Positions 9,652-16,640 of a DNA stretch of 64,000 bases are shown in pieces. Source of the DNA: Acidobacteriota bacterium (lineage in GTDB: Bacteria > Acidobacteriota > Terriglobia > Acidiferrales > UBA7541); NCBI GenBank assembly GCA_003167215.1, contig PMTV01000057.1, positions 56,450 to 120,449 of the forward strand, read 5' to 3'. Within the stretch, counting starts at the first letter, position 1. Every line of letters starts with the position of its first letter. Under the pieces are notes generated by a model. The model did no database searches. It had not been told where the DNA came from and saw only the letters and a list, made by a program, of their open reading frames with translations. The translations under genes were made by a program, and so were the position numbers.

Positions 9652-9801
9652 GTGGACTTTCCGTTTTGGGGAAGAGAGGAACTGCAGTGGGCGCTGCTGG
9701 ACCGCATCGAACAGGGCGAAAAATCAGCGCGGAGTAGTTCTCTTCCTGTAGACGGCAAGGCCAAGACTGAAGAGGCGCAACAGCCCGGAGGCTACACTTG
9801 A
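9652..9801 (+). CDS. Possible very small gene coupled to the next one
   Basis: A 49-codon frame from GTG at 9652 to TGA at 9799-9801, beginning with DFPFWGREELQWALLDRI. It lacks an ATG, but GGGAAGGAA sits 10 nt before the GTG. Its stop codon overlaps the TTG start of the following small gene by 3 nt, the pattern expected for translational coupling. No family recognised; the composition (tryptophans, acidic and basic residues in a helical stretch) is protein-like. Low confidence because it is short and has a non-ATG start. Confidence 0.35.
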   Translation: MDFPFWGREELQWALLDRIEQGEKSARSSSLPVDGKAKTEEAQQPGGYT

Positions 9802-10097
9802 AACAAAATCATTTCCCTTCCACGCGCGCAGAATTACAGATAAAGTTCACCACCGTGACAACTGACGCTGAAGATAAAGACCTACGCGACGTGATGCGTG
9901 AGGAGAAGAGCCGCGGCAAACGCCGCGTTGATCCAGAAGAGGAGCGAAAACGTCAAGAACTACTTAGAGGTTTCCGAAGTGCGTTGGACGCGAGGACCGA
10001 ACGGGAATTTCTAGACGCAATCAAACTGCTCGGGCTCGGCGACGACCCACTGAAGCGCGAGAACGCCTTGAAGATTTGGAGGTCTTTTTCAAGGTAG
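9798..10097 (+). CDS. Small hypothetical protein, highly charged
   Basis: A 99-residue frame starting with TTG at 9798, overlapping the stop of the preceding tiny frame. The sequence is rich in charged residues (DKDLRDVMREEKSRGKRRVD, PEEERKRQELLRGFRSALD) and predicted almost wholly helical, ending EREFLDAIKLLGLGDDPLKR and a short tail. I do not recognise a family. The C-terminal 77 bp overlap an opposite-strand small gene, so one of the two may be shorter than drawn. Possibly a DNA- or RNA-associated accessory protein; this is speculation from charge alone. Confidence 0.5.
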   Translation: MKQNHFPSTRAELQIKFTTVTTDAEDKDLRDVMREEKSRGKRRVDPEEERKRQELLRGFRSALDARTEREFLDAIKLLGLGDDPLKRENALKIWRSFSR

Positions 10098-10224
10098 CAG
10101 CCTTCTGACTGAAGGCGCGGATTCTCGCGTCCTGCTGGGCGGGAGAATACGCTGCTAGATGCTCCATTGCGATATCCGTGAGCATTCCGGCCGCCCGCTC
10201 TTTCGATAATGTTTTCTTCCGCAT
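10021..10224 (-). CDS. Small hypothetical protein, paralogue of the gene at 10281-10436
   Basis: A 67-residue protein if read from the ATG at 10224. The first half, MRKKTLSKERAAGMLTDIAM, then HLAAYSPAQQDARIRAF, aligns with the neighbouring 51-residue protein over about 40 positions (shared KK, RAA, a central Leu, S.A.QD.R, then A..K.A). The second half is a basic Ser/Arg/Ala tail lying antisense to the plus-strand gene at 9798-10097 and may be less constrained. A tandem duplication of a small helical protein is the simplest reading. No function known. Confidence 0.5.
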   Translation of the reverse strand: MRKKTLSKERAAGMLTDIAMEHLAAYSPAQQDARIRAFSQKAATLKKTSKSSRRSRASVGRRRARAV

Positions 10225-10280
10225 AATAACTACTTTCAGCCCTTTCCAATGTCGTGTCAAGCCTTGTGACTTACCATGTC

Positions 10281-10436
10281 TCATGAGTCGGGGTCTGCGG
10301 TGCAAAGCGCGATCTTATGTATGGCGTTGAGCCGCCGATCCTGCTCGGCCGCTGAAAATCGCGAAAGCGAAGCAGCCATTATCTCCGACACTTCTTTTGC
10401 CGCCCGCCGCACGGATTGACCGTTCTTCTTCGCCAT
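10281..10436 (-). CDS. Small hypothetical protein, first of a tandem pair
   Basis: A 51-residue protein from the ATG at 10436: MAKKNGQSVRRAAKEVSEIM followed by a segment ending FSAAEQDRRLNAIHKIA. Its similarity to the next gene downstream (10021-10224), 56 bp away on the same strand, argues that both are real. No strong ribosome-binding site is seen before this ATG; a longer frame begins at 10511 but its extra residues do not resemble the paralogue. Family and function unknown to me; short Lys-rich start and amphipathic helices. Confidence 0.5.
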   Translation of the reverse strand: MAKKNGQSVRRAAKEVSEIMAASLSRFSAAEQDRRLNAIHKIALCTADPDS

Positions 10437-10735
10437 GCACACAGTTTGCTCGCTATCCGCGCTTCGTTCAAGATGTTTTCGGCGACTCGATAGCCGAGTC
10501 AAAACCCGCACGCTTCAAAACCGAAGCATGCGGCAGCCTCCAATCTAATACATGCGTCGAGGTAAACCCCGTTTGAGCGAAAGCGTGGGGCACCCGACAA
10601 GCAGGTAAATTAGCGCAAAAGGTGGTGAACGAAAACGCGCAAAGAATTAACATGAGCGCAGTCTGTGCCGCACGCACGAGTGCGCTGTGCTGACGATCAA
10701 TCAATCGCGATCAACAGATGCGGAGGGGAGGAACT
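10437..10735. other. Intergenic region with two short hairpins
   Basis: A 299-bp divergent gap between the small minus-strand pair and the TPR protein gene. It contains the hairpins GACTCG-ATAGC-CGAGTC (about 10483-10499) and GCTTC-AAAACC-GAAGC (about 10512-10527). Neither has a T-run on either strand, so they are not typical terminators. No further gene seen. Confidence 0.4.
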
Positions 10736-11956
10736 ATGTCCAGGCGATGGTTGCTGCTAGCTTGCTGCTTACTGCTGGCGTATCCGATACGGTCGCAACA
10801 AACGCAGGCGGGCGACGACGAGATCCGCAAGAAGGCCATGGAGCTATACAAGCAGAATCGTTTCGAGCAGGCCTGGCCTCTGGTCGAAATTCTGGCGGTG
10901 GCCCACCCGCAGGACTCCGCGCTGCAAGAAATGCTGGGCTCATGCCGGCTTGCACATTCTGTGGACCTGACTGACCCGGAGGAGCGGCGGCAGATGCGAG
11001 TGCGCGCCCGCCAGGCTTTCCTGCGCGCGAAGGAACTGGGTGACAACAGCAACTACCTGCAAATCGGGCTTGCCAGCATTCCAGAAGACGGCAGCGCAGC
11101 GCCTTTTTCGAGCCGCAAAGATGTGGACGATGCGATGCGCGCGGCAGAGACTGCGTTCACGCGTGGAGATTTTCCCGGTGCGATTGCAGGTTACGCTGCG
11201 GTGCTGGCACTCGATCCTACCAATTACCAGGCTACGCTTTTTACCGGCGACGTCTATTACAAGCAGAAGGATTACGAGCATGCCAGCCAATGGTTCGACA
11301 AGGCTGTGAACCTGGGACCCAACGTTGAGACAGGGTACCGCTGCTGGGGCGACGTGCTCTACGCGCAGGGCAAGGACAACGAGGCCAAAGATAAGTACGT
11401 GCTGGCGATCGTCGCGGAACCCTACCAGAAAAAATCCTGGGTCGGCCTGATCCAATGGGCGCAGCGAAACCACATCGCGCTGACGCAACCGAAAATAGTC
11501 TCGCCGAATTCGAGCGCGGCCAAGCCGGGCGGAGGCACGGAAATTACCATCGATCCGAAAACCCTGGGCCAGCCAAACGCGCCGGGCAAGAAGGATGGGA
11601 TGGATGCGTGGATCGTGTACGAAGGCGTTCGGATTGAGTGGAAAAACAAAACATTTAAGGAAAAGTATCCGCAGGAAAAGGACTACAGACATTCGCTCGC
11701 CGAAGAATCGGATGCGCTCGCCACCATGGCCTCCAGGATTTCCGAGGAGTTGGATGCGAAGGAAATTAAGTTGGAAGACCTGAACCCGCAGTTGGCTACA
11801 TTGATTAAGTTGAATCGAGAAGGGTTGATCGAGTGCTATGTGCTGCTCGGTCATCCCGACTTGGGCATTGCTCAGGACTACGACGCCTACCGCAAGGATC
11901 ACCGCGACAAATTAGTGGCATACATGAATGAAGTTGTGATTCCGGTGAAGAAATAA
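10736..11956 (+). CDS. Exported tetratricopeptide-repeat protein
   Basis: A 406-residue protein from the ATG at 10736, preceded by GGGGAGGAA 4 nt upstream. The signal peptide is MSRRWLLLACCLLLAYPIRS. TPR-like helical pairs occupy roughly residues 25-230: KKAMELYKQNRFEQAWPLVE, AETAFTRGDFPGAIAGYAAV, GDVYYKQKDYEHASQWFDKA and GDVLYAQGKDNEAKDKYVLA. A distinct C-terminal region (about 260-406), not recognised, contains DAWIVYEGVRIEWKNKTFKE and a helical end with EGLIECYVLLGHPDLGIAQD. It is probably a periplasmic scaffold. The first 64 bp around its start are about 84% identical to those of the unrelated gene at 12832. Confidence 0.88.
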   Translation: MSRRWLLLACCLLLAYPIRSQQTQAGDDEIRKKAMELYKQNRFEQAWPLVEILAVAHPQDSALQEMLGSCRLAHSVDLTDPEERRQMRVRARQAFLRAKELGDNSNYLQIGLASIPEDGSAAPFSSRKDVDDAMRAAETAFTRGDFPGAIAGYAAVLALDPTNYQATLFTGDVYYKQKDYEHASQWFDKAVNLGPNVETGYRCWGDVLYAQGKDNEAKDKYVLAIVAEPYQKKSWVGLIQWAQRNHIALTQPKIVSPNSSAAKPGGGTEITIDPKTLGQPNAPGKKDGMDAWIVYEGVRIEWKNKTFKEKYPQEKDYRHSLAEESDALATMASRISEELDAKEIKLEDLNPQLATLIKLNREGLIECYVLLGHPDLGIAQDYDAYRKDHRDKLVAYMNEVVIPVKK

Positions 11957-12086
11957 GCAGAGGCATGTCGCAACTCGCTGAAAACAAACACAACGACCCC
12001 ATCCCAATCGAGAACTTTGAACCAACTGCTTGTGCGGATAATTCAGCGCCCTTCGCGAATGCGCTCCCTTCGCCAAGACTCTCAGG

Positions 12087-12136
12087 GTGAATCCCCTTGG
12101 GATTCACTGGACAGACGAATCCCTTCGGGGATTCAC
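12087..12136. repeat. Pair of short palindromes (GTGAATCCC...GGGATTCAC)
   Basis: Two related hairpins in the 395-bp gap after the TPR gene: GTGAATCCC-CTT-GGGATTCAC (12087-12107) and GAATCCC-TTCG-GGGATTC (12117-12134). Downstream (12137-12260) are imperfect repeats of GGCGAAGGC and a segment with TGCGC. No T-run follows the hairpins, so they look like dispersed repeats more than terminators. No gene is seen in 11957-12283. Confidence 0.6.
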
Positions 12137-12283
12137 AAAAGGTGAAAGTTCAGGGCGAAGGCGACGACTTTGCGCGGGTAAACCAGCCCGCCACGTCGGG
12201 CAGGCGCAAAAGGTGGAACGGCGAAGGCTCTGCGCAGGTGAGCCACCGCAGAAGGTAGATCGCGGATCGGGTGTCGTCGAGAC

Positions 12284-12318
12284 AAAAAAAACGGGAAGAG
12301 CCGAGGCCCTTCCCGTTT
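12284..12318 (-). terminator. Rho-independent terminator of the microprotein gene
   Basis: Perfect 10-bp stem AAACGGGAAG / CTTCCCGTTT (12289-12298 and 12309-12318) with a 10-nt loop. On the minus strand it is followed by an uninterrupted run of eight T (12284-12291, partly within the stem). It lies 33 bp after the stop codon of the 25-residue gene at 12352-12429, closing a self-contained transcription unit. Confidence 0.85.
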
Positions 12319-12351
12319 CATTCATAAACTTTTTGCAGCCGGACTTTACTT

Positions 12352-12429
12352 TTAGCGACGGCCGAAAGCAATCGTCAACGGCTTGGTGGCTTCGAGCTTC
12401 GTGGCCTTCTTCAAGGTTTTCTTTGCCAT
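12352..12429 (-). CDS. 25-residue basic microprotein
   Basis: A very short gene: ATG at 12429, stop TAA at 12352-12354. The product starts MAKKTLKKATKLEATKPL and ends in AFGRR, so it is strongly basic (Lys/Arg) with one Glu and no Cys. An excellent ribosome-binding site (ACTGGAGGAAAC) sits 10 nt before the ATG, and a strong terminator follows 33 bp after the stop. The combination of good translation signal, compact frame and dedicated terminator supports a real gene. It could be a small regulatory or membrane-active peptide, or a leader/precursor peptide; no modification enzyme gene is visible nearby. I recognise no family. Confidence 0.6.
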   Translation of the reverse strand: MAKKTLKKATKLEATKPLTIAFGRR

Positions 12430-12688
12430 GTTCTTGTTTCCTCCAGTTTTTTTGGTCGGCCCCAGTGCTTGGCAGACGCAGTAGGTTATGCATCTTGATG
12501 GCCAAGCCTTGCCGCCGCATTGAAGATTTCCTATGTCTTTGCAATTCAGACACATGCGCGGCGGCCACGGTTCGCGTCGGAGCCGGAACGGCGGCTTAGG
12601 CGTTGAATTAATCAACGCCGGAGTGAATTGTTCAACGGAAATTGTTCCGGCCACTTCGTGGCCTCTTCCCCAAGCGCCCCTGCTTGAT

Positions 12689-12720
12689 CTCCCGGGCTCG
12701 ACTAACCGTCGACCCGGGAG
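12689..12720. other. Strong GC-rich hairpin
   Basis: Near-perfect inverted repeat CTCCCGGG / CCCGGGAG (12689-12696, 12713-12720) continued inward by TCGAC/GTCGA around a 5-nt loop with one bulged C. It lies in the 402-bp gap between the divergent microprotein and Trypco2-like genes, about 110 bp before the latter's start. There is no T-run, so it is not a standard terminator; it might be a protein-binding or mRNA-processing site. Confidence 0.6.
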
Positions 12721-12831
12721 CCCTGTCCTGGACCTGCGCGGCCCCGAGTTGCCTCCAGCATTAACAAGCGACGGATCTTCCCGATGAAATATACAATAGA
12801 CCGCGATTGATGGATGCGGAGAGGAGGAATT

Positions 12832-13473
12832 ATGTTTAGGCGAATTTTGCTGCTGGGTTGCTGCTTGCTGCTGGCGACGTTTGGGCGAACGGGTGTAGCG
12901 CGCGCGCAGGAGAATGAAGTGGACCCGAAAGCGGCGTTAGTAGGTGACACGGCTCCGGCGGCGGACGCAGGGCCGCTGGATTTGGTTATTCCGCGAGTGA
13001 AAGCAGCGCTGGAGCAGTACCAGCAAAGCCTGGGGAGCGGGCCCGATGCGCTGCCTCCGCTTTCTTCCGCTGAATTCGATTTCAAGACGTCCACGGCCAC
13101 GACCGTCGGCGGCTCGATTAACTTTTTCATTTTCAAAATTGGCGGGTCGCACGAGAAGGACGTTTGCAACGACATCACGTTCAAATACTCGGTACCTCCG
13201 CCGCCGAAGGGTTTGACGTCGCATTCGAAGCCGAATCCACCCACGCTGACAGAAGACCTCCTTAGCACCATTCAAGCTGCGGCTTTGGCGGTGAAGTCGG
13301 CGGGAAGCCTGGGGCCGTTGGGATTCAGCCAGCTTACGGTGACGATTCAATACGGCGTCAAGTGGGAGGGAAACCTGGGCGCGAACGTGCCCATTTCGTT
13401 CGTGACCGTGGGGCTGAGCGGCGACAAGAATAAAAATACGGTGCAATCCGTGAAACTGGTGTTCGGCAAATAG
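12832..13473 (+). CDS. Secreted protein resembling two tandem Trypco2-type domains
   Basis: A 213-residue protein from the ATG at 12832, with GAGAGGAGGAA upstream and TACAAT at 12792-12797. The signal peptide is MFRRILLLGCCLLLATF, cleaved after ARAQ. Residues about 40-125 read LDLVIPRVKAALEQYQQ, SSAEFDFKTSTAT, GGSINFFIFKIGGSHEKDV, then NDITFKYSV. This helix-then-strands pattern matches my memory of the trypsin-co-occurring domain 2 (Trypco2). Residues about 135-213 repeat it: LTEDLLSTIQAAALAV, FSQLTVTIQYGVKWEG, VTVGLSGDKNKNTVQSVKL. Trypco2 is usually cytoplasmic next to peptidase or STAND modules; an exported version standing alone is unusual. The domain assignment is from pattern memory only. 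Confidence 0.72.
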   Translation: MFRRILLLGCCLLLATFGRTGVARAQENEVDPKAALVGDTAPAADAGPLDLVIPRVKAALEQYQQSLGSGPDALPPLSSAEFDFKTSTATTVGGSINFFIFKIGGSHEKDVCNDITFKYSVPPPPKGLTSHSKPNPPTLTEDLLSTIQAAALAVKSAGSLGPLGFSQLTVTIQYGVKWEGNLGANVPISFVTVGLSGDKNKNTVQSVKLVFGK

Positions 13474-13586
13474 TCGGCTGCCATGCGAAAGCGAAGACCC
13501 TGCGCGAACGCGGCGGGCGCAAAAGCAGGGTGTACAATGAAGGCTGCTTCTAAAACTTCGGCGGAAACTCTGGTGAAACGCACATC

Positions 13587-14456
13587 ATGAATACACCGCA
13601 CAACACGAACAAACATCGCAATTTTCGATTCTTTGTGGGGGCGGGATTTGCTCTGGCGCTGGCGGGAAGCAGTTTGGCGCAAAGCGCGCCGGAAAGAACG
13701 CTGATCGTGAATGGGAAGACAGTCGACGCGGGATTGCGGGAGATCGATGGCCACGCTTACATTGATGTTGAAACTCTGGCGAAACTCACGAACGGCACCG
13801 TCGTCATCGGACCCACTCGAGTCGTGCTGAAGATACCTGCCGCGAAGTCCGCCGCTGCTACGACCGCGTCAGCTGCGCCGGTTGGCGCTGAGCCGGTCGC
13901 CGTTGCCGCACCCGAAGTTAACACCGCTGCCGCTGCCGTTACGCCCATTGACGTTCCGTCCACTGCCGCTGCGGCCAGTGCCGCCGCAGCCGAACCCGCA
14001 GCGCCCGCTGCCGCGACTGTTCCGGCCGCTGCCGCGCCCGTGCAACCGCCGCCAGGGATTTCGCGCCCGTTTGCAACTGCGGCGATCGCCGAGTTGGCGG
14101 ATATGAGGGAGTGGCGTGGAGCTATCGCGGCAATGATCACGCACGGATTGGCTATCAGCGACGGGTGGGCGCAGGGCTACAACGATCAGGTGCAGGCAGG
14201 CCTTGCGAAAGCGGAAGTGGCCGCGAGAACCGACGACGACCGCGAAGCTCTCGATCTACTTCGTAACGAAGCCGGCAAACTGGCGAGTTGGTGGAACACC
14301 GTGCTCGGGGCGCGACAGGCGCTTAACGGCGCGACCACCATAGATCCGGACGCGCTCAAGAACGATCCGTTTCTGCCGAGTATCCGGAATTGCGGCCAGT
14401 TTCTGAACGCCATGATCGTCAGCGGCACTTTCGCCGACGATGGGAGTTGCCACTAG
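13587..14456 (+). CDS. Secreted hypothetical protein with stalk-like N-domain and Ala/Pro linker
   Basis: A 289-residue exported protein. After the signal peptide (FVGAGFALALAGSSLAQS), residues 36-80 (RTLIVNGKTVDAGLREIDG, HAYIDVETLAKLTNGTVVIG) resemble the short beta repeat found in copper-amine-oxidase N-terminal or stalk domains. A roughly 75-residue linker almost entirely of Ala, Pro, Val and Thr follows, then a helical C-terminal domain (ELADMREWRGAIAAMITHGL, ISDGWAQGYNDQVQ) with two cysteines near the end. A TACAAT box lies at 13533-13538. It is followed after 9 bp by the gene at 14466, suggesting an operon. Function unknown; likely envelope-associated. Confidence 0.8.
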   Translation: MNTPHNTNKHRNFRFFVGAGFALALAGSSLAQSAPERTLIVNGKTVDAGLREIDGHAYIDVETLAKLTNGTVVIGPTRVVLKIPAAKSAAATTASAAPVGAEPVAVAAPEVNTAAAAVTPIDVPSTAAAASAAAAEPAAPAAATVPAAAAPVQPPPGISRPFATAAIAELADMREWRGAIAAMITHGLAISDGWAQGYNDQVQAGLAKAEVAARTDDDREALDLLRNEAGKLASWWNTVLGARQALNGATTIDPDALKNDPFLPSIRNCGQFLNAMIVSGTFADDGSCH

Positions 14457-14465
14457 GGGGATAGC

Positions 14466-14717
14466 ATGAGTGAACCAACCAAAGAAGAATTGCTGGCGCG
14501 CATTGCGGAACTGGAGAAGCAAACCGGCGGCACCAAGCGCAGCGGGGCGCTGGAGTTTCGGGTGGGAGAGAAGGGCGGCGTCAGCGTGTACGGGCTGGGC
14601 CGGTTTCCGGTGACGCTATATTACGAGCAGTGGATTCGCCTGTTGGATGTGTCCGACGGGCTTCGCGCGTTCCTGGAAGAAAACAAACCTCGGCTGAAAC
14701 TGAAGACGAAAGAGTAG
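14466..14717 (+). CDS. Small conserved hypothetical protein
   Basis: An 83-residue cytoplasmic protein starting MSEPTKEELLARIAELEKQT (a short helix or leucine-zipper-like start). It continues with LEFRVGEKGGVSVYGLGRFP and VTLYYEQWIRLLDVSDGLRA, ending in a Lys-rich tail. This is a widespread small family of unknown function with a strongly conserved KGGVSVYGLGRFPVTLY core. It starts 9 bp after the preceding stop with GGGGGATAGC upstream, so it is probably co-transcribed with the secreted protein at 13587-14456. I can assign no activity. Confidence 0.8.
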   Translation: MSEPTKEELLARIAELEKQTGGTKRSGALEFRVGEKGGVSVYGLGRFPVTLYYEQWIRLLDVSDGLRAFLEENKPRLKLKTKE

Positions 14718-14763
14718 GCCAACCTCCTTCCATGCCGCTATCCGCGAACAACAACGCGATTAA

Positions 14764-15237
14764 TCAGAATTTCGTGATGTCTACAGGCGTCAGGCCTTTT
14801 TCGGCACAGTGATCGTGGTAGCGCTTCAGGAACGTTTGCCAGTTCTCGACGCCAACCGTGTTGCCGGCATCGTCGAGAAAATTGAGCGCTCCTTCGATCA
14901 CGGCGAAAACGATAGTCTCTACTTTGCCGACCATGCGCGGAGAGTGGGTGGACCCGGCAACCTCAAAGACAACGTCGCCAGCTTCCGAAGTCCAGCCCTC
15001 GTCATAGGTCCACGCGCCCTGCACGGTGTAAACGACGACCGTCCCAGGATGGAAATGGACCTGGAGCGCCGCGCCCAGCTCGGACCGAATGAAAAGCACA
15101 ATCTGGCCAGTGACGGGATTCAGTTTTATGAGTTTTATAAAATGTCCGGGCGCCCAGGGGATCCAGGGCAGCTCACTCGGCTTGATGTGACTGGCAAGCG
15201 CTTTGCGAACGGGTTGCGCGGCCTGAACGTTTTCCAT
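14764..15237 (-). CDS. Cupin-fold dioxygenase-like protein (2,4'-dihydroxyacetophenone dioxygenase type)
   Basis: A 157-residue single-domain cupin. The central block LQVHFHPGTVVVYTVQGAWT, EAGDVVFEVAGSTHSPRM contains the metal-binding histidines (H-F-H and the later STHS) of the DAD/cupin family, and the C-terminus holds NFLDDAGNTVGVENWQTFLK. Members include 2,4'-dihydroxyacetophenone dioxygenase and many uncharacterised cupins, so only the fold and metal binding are safe. It is convergent with the 83-residue gene and 130 bp from the next minus-strand gene. Confidence 0.85.
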   Translation of the reverse strand: MENVQAAQPVRKALASHIKPSELPWIPWAPGHFIKLIKLNPVTGQIVLFIRSELGAALQVHFHPGTVVVYTVQGAWTYDEGWTSEAGDVVFEVAGSTHSPRMVGKVETIVFAVIEGALNFLDDAGNTVGVENWQTFLKRYHDHCAEKGLTPVDITKF

Positions 15238-15367
15238 GACTAGCCTCCGTGTCTTGAATTTCCGCCAGCGATGCCCGGTATTCTACACTTCGCGCACGCG
15301 ATTGTTCATCGCATGGTCTCGCTTGGGTGATTCGGCTCCAGGAATCGCGGCACTGACACGTCTCAAA

Positions 15368-15805
15368 CTAGCGCAGATGTGCCGGGGGCAGGTCGGAATT
15401 GCTCATGTCGAACAATACCTTCCACGAACCGCCCGCCTGTTTCTTCCACAACACTAGATACTTCCCTTTGTCGAAGACAGGTTTCCCGGAAGCGTCTTTG
15501 AAGCTCGTCTGGTATGTGCCGCTGGTATAGCCAAGTTCGCCCGAACGGGCTACGCCAGCTTTGTTGGGATGCCACGAAAGCTTGTAGTCCTGGAGAGCGA
15601 AGCCGGCCGTCATCAATTTCGCGATGGCTTTTTTACCGGTGGCAATGGGGGCGTTGGGCATCAGCGTGGAAACTTTTTCGTCGCAGAAGGCCACCGATTT
15701 GTCGACGTCCTTCGCGGCCCAGGCTTTTAACCATCCCGCATCAGCAGCCCGCAGGGCCTCCAGCTCCTTGCTCCTTGGCGTAACCCTCCGTTGCCGAGAT
15801 CCCAT
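15368..15805 (-). CDS. NTF2-like DUF4440/SgcJ-type protein
   Basis: A 145-residue protein of the SnoaL/NTF2-like superfamily. A helical start LEALRAADAGWLKAWAAKDV is followed by DKSVAFCDEKVSTLMPNAPI, ATGKKAIAKLMTAGFAL and the beta-sheet end GKYLVLWKKQAGGSWKVLFD. These match the DUF4440 or SgcJ/EcaC subgroup, small cone-shaped proteins that bind or isomerise hydrophobic ligands. Activity cannot be inferred from sequence. No signal peptide. The gene is downstream of and in the same direction as the peptidoglycan-binding protein gene, 120 bp apart. Confidence 0.88.
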   Translation of the reverse strand: MGSRQRRVTPRSKELEALRAADAGWLKAWAAKDVDKSVAFCDEKVSTLMPNAPIATGKKAIAKLMTAGFALQDYKLSWHPNKAGVARSGELGYTSGTYQTSFKDASGKPVFDKGKYLVLWKKQAGGSWKVLFDMSNSDLPPAHLR

Positions 15806-15925
15806 ACGGCCTCCTCCGCTCGCGATGGCATTTTTCCTGGTTCGAGCGCGAGTCTATCATTTCTCGCCGCGCTCATGGTGGATACGGAGAAAAAGCGGCG
15901 GAGACTCACAAAACAGGTTGCGAAA

Positions 15926-16471
15926 TCAGCGCTGCGGAGGCTTTGTAGAGGCCGAAGCCGAGCTGTAGGCGGGGGACAAAGCAGCGCCTGAGTTCGGGGA
16001 TTGCGGGTCAGATGCGGGAGCAGTGGACGAAGTAGGTGATGCCGGAGGCTTGCTTCCGGCGGGCTGTATGGGCTTGGGCGCGGACACGCCGGCGACGCTT
16101 GATCCGAGGCCCAATTTCTGCAAACTGAGCGCGTTGAGTTTGCCGGATGGCTCCAGGCCGTTACCCGACTGAAATTTCTGCATCGCAGAGACGGTGTTCG
16201 AATCCCATTTCCCGTTCGGCTGGCCTTGGTAATAGCCATTTCGAGCCAGCGCCGACTGAATTTCAGAAATGCGTGCGGGCGTGGGGGCTTTTTGCGTGGG
16301 TTCGCGCCTGGAATGATGCTTCTTCGAAACTGTTTTCTTCTTGGCGGTAGTGGAAGGAGCAGATGAAGGCGAAGAGGAAGACGAAGCCGATTGTTGCTGG
16401 TATGCAAATACCTGGGCGGATGCAACCAGGAGAGCCGCGGCAATCGCTAAGCATTTTATGGTTCGCGTCAT
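15926..16471 (-). CDS. Exported peptidoglycan-binding domain protein
   Basis: 181 residues from the ATG at 16471, which has AGGGAGCC 7 nt upstream; this choice gives a clean signal peptide (MTRTIKCLAIAAALLVASAQ, cleavage near VFAYQQ). After a Ser/Pro/Lys-rich linker comes one PG_binding_1 domain at about residues 65-125: ISEIQSALARNGYYQGQPNG, KWDSNTVSAMQKFQ, GKLNALSLQKLGLG. The C-terminus is a disordered Ser/Pro/Ala tail. It probably anchors to cell-wall peptidoglycan. It lies downstream of the HtrA-type protease (170 bp, with a GTAG hairpin between), in keeping with an envelope-quality theme, though co-transcription is not shown. Confidence 0.9.
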   Translation of the reverse strand: MTRTIKCLAIAAALLVASAQVFAYQQQSASSSSSPSSAPSTTAKKKTVSKKHHSRREPTQKAPTPARISEIQSALARNGYYQGQPNGKWDSNTVSAMQKFQSGNGLEPSGKLNALSLQKLGLGSSVAGVSAPKPIQPAGSKPPASPTSSTAPASDPQSPNSGAALSPAYSSASASTKPPQR

Positions 16472-16591
16472 CGAAAGGCTCCCTGCCCTATTATCGCGCA
16501 ATCAAGTCTCAGAACAAGGCGTGGAGAACGGGTGAGCGCTTATTAGACAATGAATGAAATGGGATGGCTGTGCGTACCTTAACTGCTTAAA

Positions 16592-16617
16592 GACGCCGGC
16601 CTAAAGGCCGCCGCTAC
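16592..16617 (-). repeat. GTAG-hairpin REP-like element S1
   Basis: Read on the minus strand it begins GTAGCGGCGGCCTTTAGGCC and continues GGCGTC: a conserved GTAG tetranucleotide followed by a hairpin. It lies 24 bp after the stop of the HtrA-type protease gene and in the same orientation. It belongs with the elements at 18665, 33261 and 34981. Confidence 0.75.
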
Positions 16618-16640
16618 AAATTCAGTTCAGAGACCGCCCG

